From Syntrophomonas sp. UBA4922 (GTDB taxonomy: Bacteria > Bacillota > Syntrophomonadia > Syntrophomonadales > Syntrophomonadaceae), in contig DHBS01000040.1 of assembly GCA_002398825.1 (NCBI GenBank), positions 1 through 25,319 on the forward strand: a DNA stretch of 25,319 bases, read 5' to 3'. The position numbers were made by a program, and so were the translations under genes. Positions within the stretch are counted from its first letter, which is position 1, and each line of letters opens with the position of its first letter. The notes beneath the pieces are model-generated. The model ran no database searches. It saw only the letters and a list, made by a program, of their open reading frames with translations, and was not told the DNA's origin. Shown in pieces: positions 1-7,231 of this stretch.

Positions 1-40
1 CAAACAACTGCCCCAGGAATGGTAGGAAAGTCCTAACAAA

Positions 41-67
41 CAGGCACGGGGACGGTTCTTTTGCCTG
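41..67. repeat. REP-like palindrome, possible RAYT-associated repeat
   Basis: Six-base arms CAGGCA (41-46) and TGCCTG (62-67) enclose a 15-base loop containing GGGGACGGTTCTT. From memory, the string GGGGACGGTTCTT recurs in dispersed repeats of many Clostridia, often near REP-associated (IS200-like) transposases. No transposase is visible here, so at most this is a stand-alone repeat copy. It lies about 85 bases before the ferredoxin start. The family assignment is recall, not a search. Confidence 0.45.
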
Positions 68-149
68 CCCGGGAGTGGTGATTAAACCCGACCAACAGCG
101 CTGATGGTGGACAGCATTGAATAATCAACGCGATGGAGGTGAAATAATA

Positions 150-323
150 GTGGCTCATTTAATAACAGATAACTGTGTAGCTTGCGGAGCGTGTGTCGAT
201 GAATGCCCCTTGGAAGCGATTAAAGAGGGCGAAGATATATATATCATCGATACTGAACTGTGCAGCGATTGTGGAACCTGCGCTGACAGTTGCCCTGCTG
301 ATGCCATTGTTGCAACAGAATAG
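150..323 (+). CDS. Ferredoxin, 2x[4Fe-4S], clostridial type
   Basis: Small soluble electron carrier of 57 residues, the usual length for the bacterial 2[4Fe-4S] ferredoxin family. Two Cys motifs are visible: CVACGACVDECP near the N-terminus and CSDCGTCADSCP near the C-terminus, each with the CxxCxxC...CP pattern that binds one cubane cluster. I chose the GTG at 150 because GGAGGTGA sits at 136-142, 7-8 bases upstream. A TTG at 117 in the same frame would add 11 residues across that ribosome binding site and is unlikely. The next gene, a flavin oxidoreductase, starts 27 bases downstream, so the two are probably co-transcribed and the ferredoxin may be its electron partner (inference). It could also serve NfnAB or the wider cell pool. 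Confidence 0.93.
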   Translation: MAHLITDNCVACGACVDECPLEAIKEGEDIYIIDTELCSDCGTCADSCPADAIVATE

Positions 324-350
324 TGGCACGATTTAAAGAGGAGTAAATCT

Positions 351-1334
351 ATGGCGCTTTTACAACAACCGATCGAGACCGGGTACCTAACCCTGAAAAA
401 CCGGCTGATCATGCCGCCCATGGCTACCACCAAAGCCGGTCCTGACGGGCAGGTCAGCCAGGAACTGTTGGATTATTATGAAGAGAAGTCCCGAGGGGGG
501 TATATCTCTCTGATTATAATCGAGCACAGTTATGTCAGTCCGGAGGGTAAAGCCCACCCCCATCAGATCTCCATCGCTGAGGATGGTTTGATCAACGGGT
601 TCAAAGAGCTGTCGGCTATCATACATGGAAACGGCAGCAAGACGGTAATGCAGCTCAGTCATGCCGGCAGTCGGGCCAGCAGCGAGGTTACCGGGACGGA
701 AGGACTGGCTCCCTCTGCGGTACCTAACCCGCGCGGTACAGAAATAGCTCGTGAAATGCACCAAACCGAAATCGCAGCGGTGGTCGGGAAATTCCGCGAC
801 GCCGCCGTCCGGGTGAAGAAGGCCGGTTTCGACGGGGTGGAGATCCACAGCGCCCACGGCTACCTGCTCAATCAGTTCCTATCTCCATTAACCAATCAGC
901 GTATGGATGAGTATGGCGGCAACATTCATAACCGCATCCGTATCCACCTGGAGATAATCAATGCCGTCCGGGACGCCTGCGGCCAAGACTTTCTCCTGCT
1001 TATTCGGCTTGGGGCTGCGGACTTCATGGAGGGGGGCACCACCATTGAAGACAGCCGGCCGGCGGCCCGAGAGTTCGAAAAAGCTGGAGTCAACATTATA
1101 GACACCTCTGGAGGCTTATGCAGTTATAGCGTACCAGGCCTGAGTGGGCAGGGCTTTTTCGCCCCTCTGTCCAGGGCGCTCAAGGAAGTCGTTAAGATCC
1201 CAGTGATCTTGACTGGAGGGATCACTGAGGCCTCAGCAGCAGAGAGACTGCTGGCGGAGGGGCAGGCCGATCTTATCGGTGTGGGTCGGGCCATACTCAA
1301 GGATTCAACTTGGGCTAAAAGAGCTATACAGTAA
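351..1334 (+). CDS. NADH:flavin oxidoreductase, Old Yellow Enzyme family (single-domain)
   Basis: FMN-dependent TIM-barrel ene-reductase of 327 residues, cytoplasmic. The family reduces activated C=C bonds, for example in enoates, 2,4-dienoyl-CoAs and bile-acid intermediates. Visible signatures are MPPMATTKAG at about 21-30 (FMN-binding strand 1), QLSHAGSR at 101-108, and the VEIHSAHGYLLNQFLSP block at 163-179 with His166, His169 and Tyr171 in substrate-binding and proton-donor positions. TGGI and GVGRAI near the C-terminus form the phosphate-binding end of the barrel. It lacks the C-terminal [4Fe-4S]/FAD/NADPH domains of full FadH/BaiCD-type proteins, so electrons must come from a partner. 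The ferredoxin 27 bases upstream is the obvious candidate (inference). The start at ATG 351 follows AAAGAGGAG at 335-343. The DNA is clearly GC-richer than the genes from 1440 to 22500. The substrate is not determinable. Confidence 0.92.
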   Translation: MALLQQPIETGYLTLKNRLIMPPMATTKAGPDGQVSQELLDYYEEKSRGGYISLIIIEHSYVSPEGKAHPHQISIAEDGLINGFKELSAIIHGNGSKTVMQLSHAGSRASSEVTGTEGLAPSAVPNPRGTEIAREMHQTEIAAVVGKFRDAAVRVKKAGFDGVEIHSAHGYLLNQFLSPLTNQRMDEYGGNIHNRIRIHLEIINAVRDACGQDFLLLIRLGAADFMEGGTTIEDSRPAAREFEKAGVNIIDTSGGLCSYSVPGLSGQGFFAPLSRALKEVVKIPVILTGGITEASAAERLLAEGQADLIGVGRAILKDSTWAKRAIQ

Positions 1335-1399
1335 CTGTCTCAACCATATCCTATGGAAATATTAACTCCAGATATAAGTCATTTACACAAATTCAAATC

Positions 1400-1438
1400 A
1401 ATTAGGTTGGGTGTGTTTCAAAATTAACCTAATTTTAT
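1400..1438 (+). terminator. AT-rich inverted repeat, possible terminator after the flavin oxidoreductase
   Basis: Perfect 9-base arms AATTAGGTT (1400-1408) and AACCTAATT (1426-1434) are separated by 17 bases and followed by TTATTT. The position 65 bases after the stop codon and the T-rich tail fit a weak intrinsic terminator. The repeat also ends only about 18 bases before the sigma-54 -24 element, so it could instead be an operator. The hairpin is low in GC, which keeps confidence modest. Confidence 0.45.
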
Positions 1439-1452
1439 TTAAAAAACATAAC

Positions 1453-1468
1453 TGGCATAATAATTGCT
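1453..1468 (+). promoter_or_regulatory. Sigma-54 promoter upstream of uspA-like gene
   Basis: TGGCATAATAATTGCT matches the RpoN consensus TGGCACG-N4-TTGCW, with GG at 1454-1455, exactly ten bases, then GC at 1466-1467. Transcription would begin near 1478, giving a leader of about 190 bases before the ATG at 1666. I found no TGTCC/GGACA palindrome upstream, unlike the other three sigma-54 promoters. Confidence 0.75.
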
Positions 1469-1509
1469 CTGTAACAAATATTAGGTAAATAACTTTCGTG
1501 GTCAGGGTA

Positions 1510-1612
1510 AACCAGCGAAATACTCGTTTGGGGAGGTGAAAGCAAAACAAGGTTGCTACGGTATTGAAATCATATCCCTGCTATTACCCTTAATCATCTG
1601 TATTCGCTGGTT
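1510..1612 (+). other. Structured 5' leader of the uspA-like gene
   Basis: AACCAGCGAAATAC (1510-1523) pairs with GTATTCGCTGGTT (1600-1612), thirteen base pairs with one bulged A. The arms enclose 76 bases that include a strong Shine-Dalgarno-like GGGGAGGTGA (1530-1539) with no well-placed start codon. The long-range stem lies wholly inside the predicted transcript from the promoter at 1453. I do not recognise a known riboswitch class. A regulatory RNA element is an inference. Confidence 0.45.
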
Positions 1613-1665
1613 ATATATTAGCGGGGTATTGCAATAAAGCTGTTGAACCGATAAGGAGGGTCTGT

Positions 1666-2160
1666 ATGTTTAAGAAAATACTTGTTCCGGTAGATGGTTC
1701 CGATAGTTCGGTTATGGCTGCCAAAGTTGCCCAAAATATAGCAAGTAAGAATGACGGCAGTGTCACTTTGCTTTATGTGGTGCGTCCGTACCTCTTTCAA
1801 TATGGAGTTGAGGATGGCGCCACACCTGAACCGGCTTTACCCGCAAAATCAGTCGAAACTGGACAGGCCATACTCAATCGCATCAGAGAAGAAGCTGTAT
1901 TAACAAATGCCTCTCTTGAAGTAAAGATCGGGGCTCCGGCTCCAGTAATCTGTTCTGAGGCCGATGATGGCCAATTTGATCTGATTGTTATGGGAAGTAG
2001 AGGGATTACGGGTATCGCAGAGGCTTTTGTGGGCAGTGTCAGTCAGTATGTAAGTCATAAAGCTCATTGCCCGGTTTTGCTTACTCGACTGCCCAAAGGT
2101 GTTGCGGAAAACCATACGATCATTAAATCAATGTCTACAGATTATAATATTTATCTTTAA
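1666..2160 (+). CDS. Universal stress protein, UspA family
   Basis: Single-domain cytoplasmic Usp of 164 residues (family about 140-165). The N-terminus MFKKILVPVDGSDSS is the typical first strand and ATP-binding Asp. The segment MGSRGITG followed by GSVSQYV carries the G-2x-G-9x-G(S/T) signature of ATP-binding Usps. ATG 1666 follows AAGGAGGG at about 1651-1658. Usps act in stress and starvation survival, but the molecular task of this one is unknown. It stands alone, with more than 500 bases on the upstream side of the next regulatory block and 850 bases downstream to the next gene. The sigma-54 promoter at 1453 suggests it responds to nitrogen/carbon signals or to the local activator rather than to general stress (inference). 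Confidence 0.92.
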   Translation: MFKKILVPVDGSDSSVMAAKVAQNIASKNDGSVTLLYVVRPYLFQYGVEDGATPEPALPAKSVETGQAILNRIREEAVLTNASLEVKIGAPAPVICSEADDGQFDLIVMGSRGITGIAEAFVGSVSQYVSHKAHCPVLLTRLPKGVAENHTIIKSMSTDYNIYL

Positions 2161-2305
2161 GCCAAAATAATTACCAAAATTCCAGACTTATACGGAGAAT
2201 ACAGTAGTATGACTTGAATCATTTACATGATCTTTTTATATCTAAACGCTAAAATCCAAATATACTGACGGGTTTAGGGTTGAATCAATTTGAGAACTTG
2301 CCATT

Positions 2306-2354
2306 CCCAGGCCAAAGGAGTTATGACATTACAGTCATAGTCCTTCGACCTGGG
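2306..2354. repeat. Long imperfect hairpin
   Basis: The strand from CCCAGG (2306) to TTATGAC (2327) pairs with GTCATAG to CCTGGG (2334-2354): about 18 base pairs with two mismatches and one bulge, closed by the 6-base loop ATTACA. No T-run follows, so it is not a standard terminator. It could be a small dispersed palindromic element or a 3' end of the uspA transcript 146 bases upstream. Confidence 0.55.
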
Positions 2355-2635
2355 AAACACTATTTAAGGGCTAAACTGGCTAATCGTTTAACGCTCGAAT
2401 TTTTAATCAAAACCGATTACAATTTTCAGTTACAAAACTCTTCAAACAATTGTGGGTGTAATGAATTAAGGCACAAAATCATGTTCAAATAGTATAGCCA
2501 TATAGTATGTATTCCTACAAAATGTCCCGTCTCTGAATCACTCCTGTAATGCCTAAATATTTTATGTGTTTACAAACCAACCCGCAAATTCGATGCAAAG
2601 AAAACCCCCAGTGTAACAATAAGGAACAATCAGTA

Positions 2636-2662
2636 TGTCCGAATGGGACAGTATATGGGACA
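2636..2662. promoter_or_regulatory. Candidate upstream activator site (TGTCC/GGACA palindrome plus extra half-site)
   Basis: TGTCC (2636-2640), five bases, GGACA (2646-2650), then another GGGACA at 2657-2662. The two GGGACA half-sites are spaced 11 bases apart, about one helical turn. The centre is about 180 bp upstream of the -24 element at 2825, a normal distance for a sigma-54 enhancer. Similar palindromes lie at 9709-9725 and 20621-20637. Binding by the activator encoded at 7232-9199 is inferred. Confidence 0.55.
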
Positions 2663-2824
2663 TTCGAACCTATATAAAATCACTCATGAACTAAAAGTCA
2701 GCTGTATGATTTTATTTGGCCGTGGCGGAAATCATTTAACGATGCTCGATTTAACGACTATTCCTGAGTAAGCTCTCTTACTTGCGTTTATATGAAAAAA
2801 AATATTAATCATCACGCTTTTGGT

Positions 2825-2840
2825 CGGTATGCTATTTGCT
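2825..2840 (+). promoter_or_regulatory. Sigma-54 promoter of the MFS/SDR operon
   Basis: CGGTATGCTATTTGCT: GG at 2826-2827, ten bases, GC at 2838-2839, with the -12 half TTGCT perfect and the -24 half degenerate (CGGTATG against TGGCACG). The predicted start is near 2850, leaving a leader of about 165 bases before the TTG at 3014. Confidence 0.62.
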
Positions 2841-2919
2841 TTATATGTTAGTTGTCCTTAGTAACTAATCGCGAATAGGAGGTGTTAGTTTAACAGCTAC
2901 ATTCCCGACCAATAGCGGC

Positions 2920-2945
2920 GGCCAGCGAATTCCTGGCCGGAATTC
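2920..2945 (+). other. Mutually exclusive hairpins in the MFS leader
   Basis: GGCCAG (2920-2925) can pair with CTGGCC (2933-2938). GAATTCC (2927-2933) can pair with GGAATTC (2939-2945). The two stems overlap, so only one can form at a time. This is seen directly; a regulatory role is speculative. Confidence 0.35.
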
Positions 2946-3013
2946 CACGAAAGGGGGCTTTAAGAGATTAAAACTGACAGGCTTCACAAATAATTAAAGG
3001 AGGAGGCTTCCCA

Positions 3014-4306
3014 TTGAGTTCAAAAATACTGGACAAACCCGCTGGTAACAAAAGATATTTTGTAGTATTCATGGTATCCATGATGATAGCCATCAACTAT
3101 TTAGATCGCACCAATTTCAGCGTAGCCGTTCCGTCTATAATGAAGGAATTTGGCATTACTGCTGCGCAGATTGGTATTATGGGATCAGCTTTTTATTGGG
3201 CTTATACTTTGATCATGTTGCCAGTGGGAGGATTTATCAATAAATTCGGCCCCAAATCGGCAATATCTCTTTCAGCGGCAGGTTGGGGTATCGTCACCAT
3301 CCTGACAGGTGCATGTTCGACTTTTACTAGCTTCTTCATAGTTCGCATTTTACTGGGATTTACCGAAGCGCCAGGCTTTCCCGCCAGTGCTCGGGTAGTA
3401 TCAGTATGGACTCCGATAAAAGAACGTACTTTCTGTTCAGCTTGCTTCGACTGCTGTGCTAGATTGGGCTCAGCGTTTACTCCCCCTTTAGTAGCCTGGT
3501 TGATTGTAAACTATGGCTGGAGAATGTCTTTCGTAATCAGCGGTGCAATTGCTGTTGTATATGCAATTGTATGGCATTTTACCTATCATGAACCAGATGC
3601 TCATCCGAGTATCACCAAGGAAGAGCTTGACTATATTCGCCAGGATGAGGTAATAAATGCGTCAGGGCAGGTTGAGGTCAAACCTATTCCAATGTTGCAA
3701 CTGTTCTTATATCCAACCGTTCTTAAAATAGCTTTAGCATACGGCCTGTATTTGTACACCTGGACAGTTTTTAATACTTGGATGCCCTCATATTTCGTTC
3801 AAGCCCGGGGACTTGACATTAAGGCCATGGGGATTGCAGCTATGATTCCCTATGCGACTGCCGTTGTATGCGAACTACTGGGAGGGTATGTCTGGGATCT
3901 CTGGCAGCGCCACGGGGCGTCTGTAACTCAAGTAAGAAGAGTTGGAATGGGAATGGCAATGCTGGGAGCAGCGGTGTTTATCTTTCTGACTATGCAAGCC
4001 CAAACTGCCACTGCAGCCGTTATCTATCTGAGCGGTTTCATGGGGATTTTCGCTTTTGGAGCAGCCAATGTCTGGGCTATTCCCGGTGATATAGCCCCTT
4101 ATGGACAGGCCGGAGGTGTAGGCGGAGTTTATAATTTCGTCGGCAACGCATTCGCTTCATTAGCCCCTATAATCACCGGATTCTTTGTTGGCTCTCAGTA
4201 CGGATATAATGGCGCTTTTGCCGTGTGTGTGGTGGCAGGCATACTAGGAGCTATCTTGTTTGGAGTAAGCAAGTATACACGTTTGGAGCCTAAACCAGCG
4301 CGGTAA
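3014..4306 (+). CDS. MFS transporter, anion:cation symporter type
   Basis: Inner-membrane secondary carrier of 430 residues with about 12 hydrophobic segments. The N-terminal pattern INYLDRTNFSVAVPSI at about 28-43, the FGP loop after helix 2, and RILLGFTEAPGFPA are typical of the ACS family (hexuronate, glycerate, galactonate and 4-hydroxyphenylacetate carriers), which co-transports organic anions with protons or sodium. The TTG start at 3014 is supported by AAAGGAGGAGG at 2997-3007; the next ATG would cut into the first membrane helix. The SDR gene follows 30 bases downstream, so the two form an operon. Expression is probably from the sigma-54 promoter at 2825. It is likely the uptake system for a carboxylic acid used by the SDRs or the downstream CoA pathway. 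The exact substrate cannot be told. Confidence 0.9.
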   Translation: MSSKILDKPAGNKRYFVVFMVSMMIAINYLDRTNFSVAVPSIMKEFGITAAQIGIMGSAFYWAYTLIMLPVGGFINKFGPKSAISLSAAGWGIVTILTGACSTFTSFFIVRILLGFTEAPGFPASARVVSVWTPIKERTFCSACFDCCARLGSAFTPPLVAWLIVNYGWRMSFVISGAIAVVYAIVWHFTYHEPDAHPSITKEELDYIRQDEVINASGQVEVKPIPMLQLFLYPTVLKIALAYGLYLYTWTVFNTWMPSYFVQARGLDIKAMGIAAMIPYATAVVCELLGGYVWDLWQRHGASVTQVRRVGMGMAMLGAAVFIFLTMQAQTATAAVIYLSGFMGIFAFGAANVWAIPGDIAPYGQAGGVGGVYNFVGNAFASLAPIITGFFVGSQYGYNGAFAVCVVAGILGAILFGVSKYTRLEPKPAR

Positions 4307-4336
4307 AAAAATCAAAGTAACATTTAGGAGGGTAAT

Positions 4337-5098
4337 ATGGATTTAAATATCAGACTGGATGGCAAAGTAGCTATCGTAACCGGTGCAGCGATGGGAATCG
4401 GGCAGGCGATGGCACAGGGCTTGGCTTCAGTAGGAGCTACGGTTATTATCGCTGATATCGCTGATGAACAAGCGAAAAAAACCGCTGAGGATATTGTTGC
4501 CGGAGGCGGCCAGGCAGAGGCTTATCATTTGGATACTACCAGCAGTGTGGAATATAACAGCCTGGTGGAATATCTGACGGGCAAATACGGTAAGATTGAC
4601 ATCTTGGTAAACAACGCCGGTATCAATAGACGTAATTTAACCGTTAATATGCCTGAAGAAGACTTCAGGAAAATAATTGAGATAAATTTAACCGGAGTAT
4701 GGATCGGATCAAAGGCTGTAGCGCCGGTTATGATGGCTCAAAAAAGCGGCAAAATAGTCAATACTTGTTCGATTATGGGTTATGCGAGCCTACCGGAACT
4801 TTCAGCGTATTCCGCTTCCAAGGGAGGCGTTCTGCAGCTGACCCGTAATTTGGCCTTGGAACTGGCCGACTATAACATTCAGGTGAATGCGGTTGCGCCG
4901 GCTTACATCCTCACCGAATTAACTGCCAAGCTGAAGGCCAACCCGGCTATGTACGAGGACCTGATAAGAAGAACTCCAATGAAGAGATTTGGCACCCTTG
5001 AGGAGATCGCGGGTCCAGTGGTCTTCCTGTGTTCCGATCTGGCCAACTATATGACCGGGCATACGATGCCGGTTGACGGTGGTTGGCTGTGTTCGTAA
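4337..5098 (+). CDS. Short-chain dehydrogenase/reductase (NAD-type)
   Basis: Classical SDR oxidoreductase of 253 residues, cytoplasmic. Cofactor motif TGAAMGIG at 15-22, NNAG at 92-95, and the catalytic set Asn117, Ser145, Tyr158, Lys162 (YSASK) are all present. Asp40 at the end of strand 2 (VIIADI) predicts a preference for NAD(H). The C-terminus ends MPVDGGW, as in FabG and gluconate 5-dehydrogenase relatives. ATG 4337 follows AGGAGGG at 4327-4333. It lies 30 bases after the MFS carrier and 41 bases before an unknown gene, within one operon. It probably oxidises a hydroxyl group on the imported compound; sugar acid, hydroxy acid or 3-hydroxyacyl thioester are all possible. Confidence 0.92.
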   Translation: MDLNIRLDGKVAIVTGAAMGIGQAMAQGLASVGATVIIADIADEQAKKTAEDIVAGGGQAEAYHLDTTSSVEYNSLVEYLTGKYGKIDILVNNAGINRRNLTVNMPEEDFRKIIEINLTGVWIGSKAVAPVMMAQKSGKIVNTCSIMGYASLPELSAYSASKGGVLQLTRNLALELADYNIQVNAVAPAYILTELTAKLKANPAMYEDLIRRTPMKRFGTLEEIAGPVVFLCSDLANYMTGHTMPVDGGWLCS

Positions 5099-5139
5099 AG
5101 AAATAACTTGTTGTTATTGTATGGGAGGAGGTATTCATC

Positions 5140-5673
5140 ATGGTTAAATGGTGGATCATTGGTGGCCTGGTGTTGTTGTCAATAATTTGGAGCTGGTATC
5201 GCGGTGACAAAATTCTGAAAGCCAGGCAAAGACTGTTGGAGGATACTACCAGAATTAAAAGCATTTGTGATCAAGACGTTTATGAAGTATCTTATCACGG
5301 TGGAATTCCTAACATACCAAAAGCCCAGAAATTATACCTCGCTTTAGCTGATGAATACTTTCTCTTCTTCAATAACAAGGGAGACGAGCAAAGAGTATAT
5401 TATTCGAATTGTTTTAAAGTCGATAAGATAATAACCAGGCATGATCCTGATCTGAAGGGAAGAAGTATCGTCTTATGGGGGCCCCTTATCGGGCTTTTCC
5501 TCAAAGTAAACTTTCGTTACTATATCGTGATCGAATACAAAGATTCCACCAATAAAGACAACAACATACTAATAGAATGCAAAGATGATATGCATCAAGA
5601 GCTTCTGGCCAAGATGAAAAAGCATTATAAAGAGGCAAAGCGATCTCTAACAGCCTCTGTTCAGCTTGCATAG
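5140..5673 (+). CDS. Unknown membrane-anchored protein
   Basis: I do not recognise this 177-residue protein. Residues about 3-21 (WWIIGGLVLLSIIWSWY) form one membrane segment. The rest is polar and mixed, with a second short hydrophobic stretch around LWGPLIGLFLKVNFRYYIVIEY that could be beta structure or a membrane-associated patch. The tail is basic, with a KMKKHYKEAKR segment. ATG 5140 follows GGGAGGAGG at 5122-5130, a strong site, so it is very likely translated. It lies between two SDR genes in the same direction (41 bases after the first). The overall form resembles PH-like or GRAM-like cytoplasmic domains tethered to a membrane, but this is only an impression. Confidence 0.8.
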   Translation: MVKWWIIGGLVLLSIIWSWYRGDKILKARQRLLEDTTRIKSICDQDVYEVSYHGGIPNIPKAQKLYLALADEYFLFFNNKGDEQRVYYSNCFKVDKIITRHDPDLKGRSIVLWGPLIGLFLKVNFRYYIVIEYKDSTNKDNNILIECKDDMHQELLAKMKKHYKEAKRSLTASVQLA

Positions 5674-5776
5674 CAGAATTAAACGATCCCAAACCGGGAC
5701 AGTTGTGAATGCGATTCCAAATCAGCAATCAATATATCAATGTGTCAAGAAACATATCAGGTTGGGAGGTAATGTA

Positions 5777-6523
5777 TTGCATTTTGAAGGAAAAACCGTA
5801 TTAATTACCGGTGCAGGTTCTGGTCTAGGCAAGGAATGTGCCCAGGCATTTTTAGATAGAGGAGCTAAAGTTGCTGCTGTTGATATTAATCAACAAGCAC
5901 TCTCAGATTTTTTAGCTGCTAATGAGGGGAAAAGTGACAGGATCTTAACTTCAGTAACCGACATCGTTGACCGTGAAGCAATAGATAGAGCCGTTGCAGA
6001 TGTTATTCAGTGGTCGGGACAAATCGATTGCTTGATTTGTTCAGCTGGTCTTTATATTCAGGCCATGGTTGATGAGATGACAGATGAGCTATGGGATCGC
6101 CATATGAAAGTCAACCTTTATGGATCATTCTACTGTACCCGGGCGGTTGCTAAAGAGATGAAGAAAAGAAACTATGGCAAAATAATACACTTTTCCTCCA
6201 TTGCTGGAGAACGCGGGTCTATTGCAAATTCTCATTATACCGCTACCAAAAGGGGATTGGAGGGTTTTAGTCGCAGTGTTGCCCTGGAACTGGCGCCATT
6301 TAATATCAATGTCAATTGTGTAGCCCCTGGTATTATCATGACGCCCATATTCAGCGGGAAGATTCTGGAGGAGAGGGGCGATGCATGGCTAAAGTCAACT
6401 CCTTTAGGACGGTTTGGACAGCCGATTGACATTGCCAATGGCATTATGTTCCTATGTTCGGAATATTCGAGTTTCATTACCGGATTTACTCTGGATATTA
6501 ACGGCGGCATGTATATGCGTTAA
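5777..6523 (+). CDS. Short-chain dehydrogenase/reductase (NAD-type)
   Basis: Second SDR of the operon, 248 residues. Cofactor motif TGAGSGLG at 11-18, Asp36 at the end of strand 2 (AAVDI, NAD preference), catalytic Ser140 or Ser141, Tyr154 and Lys158 (YTATK). The usual NNAG is CSAG at 88-91, a mild deviation also seen in other SDRs. I chose TTG 5777 because GGGAGG at 5764-5769 is correctly placed and the protein then begins directly before the first beta strand; an upstream ATG at 5666 would add 37 unlikely residues. It is only distantly similar to the SDR at 4337, so it is probably not a recent duplicate. The role is probably a further alcohol/ketone step on the same substrate (inference). 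Confidence 0.9.
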   Translation: MHFEGKTVLITGAGSGLGKECAQAFLDRGAKVAAVDINQQALSDFLAANEGKSDRILTSVTDIVDREAIDRAVADVIQWSGQIDCLICSAGLYIQAMVDEMTDELWDRHMKVNLYGSFYCTRAVAKEMKKRNYGKIIHFSSIAGERGSIANSHYTATKRGLEGFSRSVALELAPFNINVNCVAPGIIMTPIFSGKILEERGDAWLKSTPLGRFGQPIDIANGIMFLCSEYSSFITGFTLDINGGMYMR

Positions 6524-6652
6524 TAACTTAAATTCATAATTGGGGTTTTCTGTATCTACCGTAACTATTGCAATTAAGTTTATGAAGAACAAATTTATTT
6601 TTACTGTAAGCAATATTGTATTGGGATTATTGAAAATATTGGAGGCATATTA

Positions 6653-6958
6653 ATGATAGTGCTTGTAGCTACTTTTAAAGCCAAAACAGGTTGTGAAATG
6701 GAGCTAGAAAATAAACTAAAAACCTTGGTCCAGCATGTGCAAGGAGAAAAGGATACCCTGGTTTATACTCTTCATAGAGGAATGGATGATATTAGCAAAT
6801 TTCTAGTTTATGAAGTATACAAGGATAAAGAAGCGCGTGAGTTACACCGCAGCCAGCCTTATGTAAAAGAAATCTTAGGTTCTATAACAGACCTTGTCCA
6901 GGAGCCTCCAGCCATAAATCTTTTTGAAGATATATGTAGTATAGATGACAAAGTATAA
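6653..6958 (+). CDS. Small ABM-domain protein (putative quinol monooxygenase, YgiN-like)
   Basis: A 101-residue protein with the dimeric alpha+beta barrel pattern of the antibiotic biosynthesis monooxygenase family: MIVLVATFKAKTG for strand 1, ELENKLKTLVQHV for helix 1, DTLVYTLHRG, FLVYEVYKDKEA, and the typical HRSQPYVKEIL helix. Family members include cofactor-free oxygenases and heme-degrading enzymes, but many have no proven activity, and an oxygenase role is doubtful in a probable anaerobe. ATG 6653 follows TTGGAGG at 6639-6645. It is 129 bases after the second SDR and is the last gene before the convergent terminator. It may be a small isomerase or cyclase acting on the pathway intermediate, or a protective protein. 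Confidence 0.82.
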   Translation: MIVLVATFKAKTGCEMELENKLKTLVQHVQGEKDTLVYTLHRGMDDISKFLVYEVYKDKEARELHRSQPYVKEILGSITDLVQEPPAINLFEDICSIDDKV

Positions 6959-7121
6959 GTTTTTCCTTGTAAACAAGCTCATTGTATGCGCCTAGTTTAG
7001 TTATATTTTATCGGAATGTTCCTGATATCCATTCCTTTTGCCAGACTTGTTAACCTGTCTAATCCTTTTTCTGGACCCAATTTATCGACAGAATTATGAA
7101 ATGCATAGAAGAACGAAGCTA

Positions 7122-7170
7122 CCAAAAACTATGGGACAAATGGTTATTCCAATTGTCCCATAGTTTTTGG
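7122..7170. terminator. Bidirectional terminator, perfect 18-bp inverted repeat
   Basis: Arms 7122-7139 and 7153-7170 are perfectly complementary (CCAAAAACTATGGGACAA and its reverse complement), with a 13-base loop that can extend by three more pairs. The run of five A/T at both outer sides supplies a U-tract in either direction. It lies between the convergent ABM gene (ends 6958) and the activator gene (ends 7232). The arms contain GGGACA and TGTCCC half-sites like those of the proposed activator sites. Confidence 0.8.
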
Positions 7171-7231
7171 CCTAAATTATAATATATGTCTTGGCAAAGC
7201 TGCCTGTAGGAAATTTAAGTATAAGGCGGGA

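Larger units (their letters stand above)
2161..3013. other. 850-base AT-rich intergenic region
   Basis: No convincing gene. It holds a hairpin (2306-2354), a TGTCC/GGACA palindrome cluster (2636-2662), a 9-base direct repeat ATTTAACGA at 2734-2742 and 2749-2757, a sigma-54 promoter (2825-2840) and overlapping hairpins in the leader (2920-2945). An open frame at 2280-2492 begins with TTG, has no ribosome binding site and runs through the hairpin, so I do not call it. Confidence 0.6.

Noticed and set aside
1536..1637. 33-codon GTG frame with a hydrophobic product in the uspA leader
   Set aside because: The start codon overlaps the Shine-Dalgarno sequence itself, so initiation there is implausible.
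2280..2492. 70-codon plus-strand frame starting at TTG
   Set aside because: No ribosome binding site, no recognisable protein pattern, and it runs straight through the 2306-2354 hairpin.
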